Assembly: GCA_030442035.1 (NCBI GenBank)
Contig: JAUJEA010000001.1
Location: 248,001 to 312,000, forward strand
Length of the DNA: 64,000 bases
Reading direction: 5' to 3'
Source: Splendidivirga corallicola
GTDB lineage: Bacteria > Bacteroidota > Bacteroidia > Cytophagales > Cyclobacteriaceae
The notes beneath the pieces were generated by a model that was not told the origin of the DNA, ran no database searches, and saw only the letters and a program-made list of their open reading frames with translations. The translations under genes were made by a program, and so were the position numbers. Below are positions 62,410 through 64,000 of the stretch, piece by piece. How positions within the stretch are numbered: position 1 is the first letter of the stretch; every line of letters starts with the position of its first letter.

Positions 62410-63374
62410 AAATTTACATGGATCCCTTCCTCTACGGATTGCTCACAGGCTTCAATGATACGTTGACAAGTGATAGCATCTTCAAGACTGGAGAGGGGTT
62501 CTTCGCCATGACGAAGTACATTATCAATAAAATGTGTGGCCGTGTTTTTAATCGATTCAGGGTAACAGTGATAGGTTTGTGAATGCGCTCCGTTTCTCTC
62601 ATTGATCACCCAATCTCGGTAACTGTAACGGGTACTTCCCTTCGTACCAATCACTTTGATGGCACAAGTCCATGGATCTCCGGAATGATCATCATTAGCA
62701 AAACTGGCACTTAAGTGGCTCAAGGCACCATTTTCCATTTTCATATTAGCCATAGCCACATTTTCCTGGGGAGCAATGGTTCCATTGATTGTACTCTTGA
62801 AACAAGAAATTGATTTTGGACGACCGGCCAAATACAACATGGTGTAGGAATGATGTGTTAATATTTGCCTGATAACACCTGGATATTTTGCCCGTATCTC
62901 TTCCGCATGCTGAATGTTATAAAGCATGTAAAACTGAGTGATCTCTCCCAGTTGTCCATTGCGGATCATTGAATGTGTTCGCTTTATGCCATTCTCATAG
63001 ATGTAGTTGTGAACAGGCATACATTTGATACCCGTTTCGCTGACTGCATCCTGCATTTTCTTTAATTCTTCTATATTCGAAGCGGCAGGTTTTTCAACGA
63101 GGACATGTTTCCCTGCTTTGGCAGCCCTGATCGTGTATTCACAGTGCGTTTCCATATTGGTTAATATGAAAACAGCATCTATTTCCGGATCATTGAATAG
63201 ATCATCTTCGGATTCATAGGTTTTGCATCCATATTTTGCGGCTTTAGCTCTTCCTTTTTCAGCCGTCCTGTTCCAGAGGCCCTTAAGCTCCGCTCCATAC
63301 AATCCATTCACGGCCTCGGCGTGCAGGTCAGCTACATCACCTGCCCCAAGCAATCCAATCCTTATTGTGTTCAT
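62406..63374 (-). CDS. Gfo/Idh/MocA family NAD(P)-dependent oxidoreductase
   Basis: 322 residues. Rossmann NAD(P) motif IGLLGAGDVADLHAEA (about 5-20), the EKPAA catalytic Lys signature (HVLVEKPAASNIEELKK, Lys about 95), and a C-terminal alpha/beta domain with the His-containing GVIRQILTHHSYTMLYLAGR block. Acts on a sugar, inositol or aldose-type polyol; exact substrate unknown. Begins 4 bases into the stop region of the upstream-encoded epimerase gene, so the two are an operon and probably consecutive steps in sugar metabolism. Confidence 0.9.
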   Translation of the reverse strand: MNTIRIGLLGAGDVADLHAEAVNGLYGAELKGLWNRTAEKGRAKAAKYGCKTYESEDDLFNDPEIDAVFILTNMETHCEYTIRAAKAGKHVLVEKPAASNIEELKKMQDAVSETGIKCMPVHNYIYENGIKRTHSMIRNGQLGEITQFYMLYNIQHAEEIRAKYPGVIRQILTHHSYTMLYLAGRPKSISCFKSTINGTIAPQENVAMANMKMENGALSHLSASFANDDHSGDPWTCAIKVIGTKGSTRYSYRDWVINERNGAHSQTYHCYPESIKNTATHFIDNVLRHGEEPLSSLEDAITCQRIIEACEQSVEEGIHVNF

Positions 63375-64000
63375 ATACTTTCTACCGAATAGTTCAGAAT
63401 TCCTTTTTTGGCCATCTCCTGAAACGCCAGGAGAGAATGATTTACGCCCTTCTCTATACTGGTTAAGGGCAGATCTCCAAAGGTCCTGTCAATTTTCTCA
63501 TGACTAAGATCCGAAACAAATAAATTGGGTTCGGCTCCATTGGCTATGGATAGTTGAGCAAATTCGCCTATTCCTAATTTTTCTGCCTGGTCTTTTACAA
63601 TGGCTAAAAATTTTTCGACTTCTATTGTCTGGCCTTTAATGTTAAAGGCACCAAAGCCCTCGTAAGGTTGTAAAGTGCAAGAAGCAAAGTGGTCGCCAAC
63701 GTCCTCTACAAAGTGATAGTTCTCACGGCCTTCATAAGGCATTTCAAACGGTATTATTTCCCCTGTCGCCGTACCCAAAGCAATAGCTTTAAGTGCATTC
63801 GTTGGCGCGGAGGTCTTTCCTTTGTCCCTACCCTTTCCATAAGTCGTATTTAAACGAAGACAAACCGTAGGAACCTGTGTGTTATCGTAAAACAAACGTG
63901 CCAAATGTTCACCTGCCAACTTCCAAATCCCGTAATGATTTGGTGGAGCAAGCTGTGCGTCTTCTTTAATGCTCGACTCCGTATACATCGATCGCATTCC
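63371..64000 (-). CDS. NAD-dependent epimerase/dehydratase (extended SDR), 5' end outside window
   Basis: The minus-strand frame is open to the window edge, so the N-terminal Rossmann motif is missing. Visible: the catalytic Tyr-x-x-x-Lys in HYGIWKLAGEHLA, followed by CLRLNTTYGKGRDKGKTSAP, the HFVEDVGDHFASC motif and GAFNIKGQTIEVEKFLAI, typical of extended short-chain dehydrogenases acting on nucleotide or free sugars. Substrate unknown. Overlaps the Gfo/Idh/MocA gene by 4 bases. Confidence 0.85.
   Translation of the reverse strand, partial: GMRSMYTESSIKEDAQLAPPNHYGIWKLAGEHLARLFYDNTQVPTVCLRLNTTYGKGRDKGKTSAPTNALKAIALGTATGEIIPFEMPYEGRENYHFVEDVGDHFASCTLQPYEGFGAFNIKGQTIEVEKFLAIVKDQAEKLGIGEFAQLSIANGAEPNLFVSDLSHEKIDRTFGDLPLTSIEKGVNHSLLAFQEMAKKGILNYSVESI

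Overview
The window looks like a chromosomal segment from a member of Bacteroidota, most likely of the Cytophagales type. Supporting signs are two SusC/SusD pairs, many lipoproteins with a short lipobox, a FecR protein with a TonB receptor, a C-terminal type IX secretion sorting domain, a ribosomal protein S1 with a long charged tail, a fused IcmF mutase and generally AT-rich DNA. The species cannot be named from the sequence alone.

Layout. 1-7.8 kb: a 5'-truncated rRNA methyltransferase, a polytopic membrane protein with a patatin lipase domain, the fused isobutyryl-CoA mutase IcmF and an OsmC-like protein. 8-14 kb (minus strand): a lipoprotein related to D-glucuronyl C5-epimerases and a SusC/SusD pair closed by a clear terminator. 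15-19.9 kb (plus strand): a STN-type TonB receptor, a FecR-like anti-sigma protein and an unknown acidic lipoprotein, ended by a strong terminator, with no sigma factor beside them. 20-39.2 kb (minus strand): an exported GH2 beta-galactosidase and a GH63-like glucosidase 4 bases apart, two tandem FG-GAP/ASPIC lipoproteins, a second SusC/SusD pair, and a membrane TPR protein with a C-terminal HTH that probably regulates this locus. From 8 to 39 kb the theme is glycan capture at the outer membrane and periplasmic breakdown.

39.3-48.1 kb is an accessory island. It is AT-richer and full of unknown or broken genes. It ends at a tRNA-Cys gene next to a tyrosine recombinase remnant that has an internal stop and no catalytic half. 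It carries a RelA/SpoT-domain nucleotidyltransferase-like protein, a leaderless trypsin-like protease, a TM protein paired with a TM/beta-rich protein whose N-terminus is frameshifted in a T-run, a membrane coiled-coil protein, a TPR membrane protein preceded by a 49-residue Pro-rich small ORF, a HTH remnant and a startless open frame. This is the best place in the window to look for an undescribed, possibly defensive, system.

48.2-64 kb returns to core-like content: rpsA, a DUF6503-like lipoprotein, a two-gene HTTM-like membrane locus, a 1390-residue T9SS-exported propeller/PKD protein, a small lipoprotein, the tesA / ybbA-ybbP group in the same divergent order as in E. coli, a Gfo/Idh/MocA oxidoreductase, and a 5'-truncated NAD-dependent epimerase. 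Intergenic DNA here contains AT-rich near-repeats, a 25-base repeat present twice, and a REP-like sequence.
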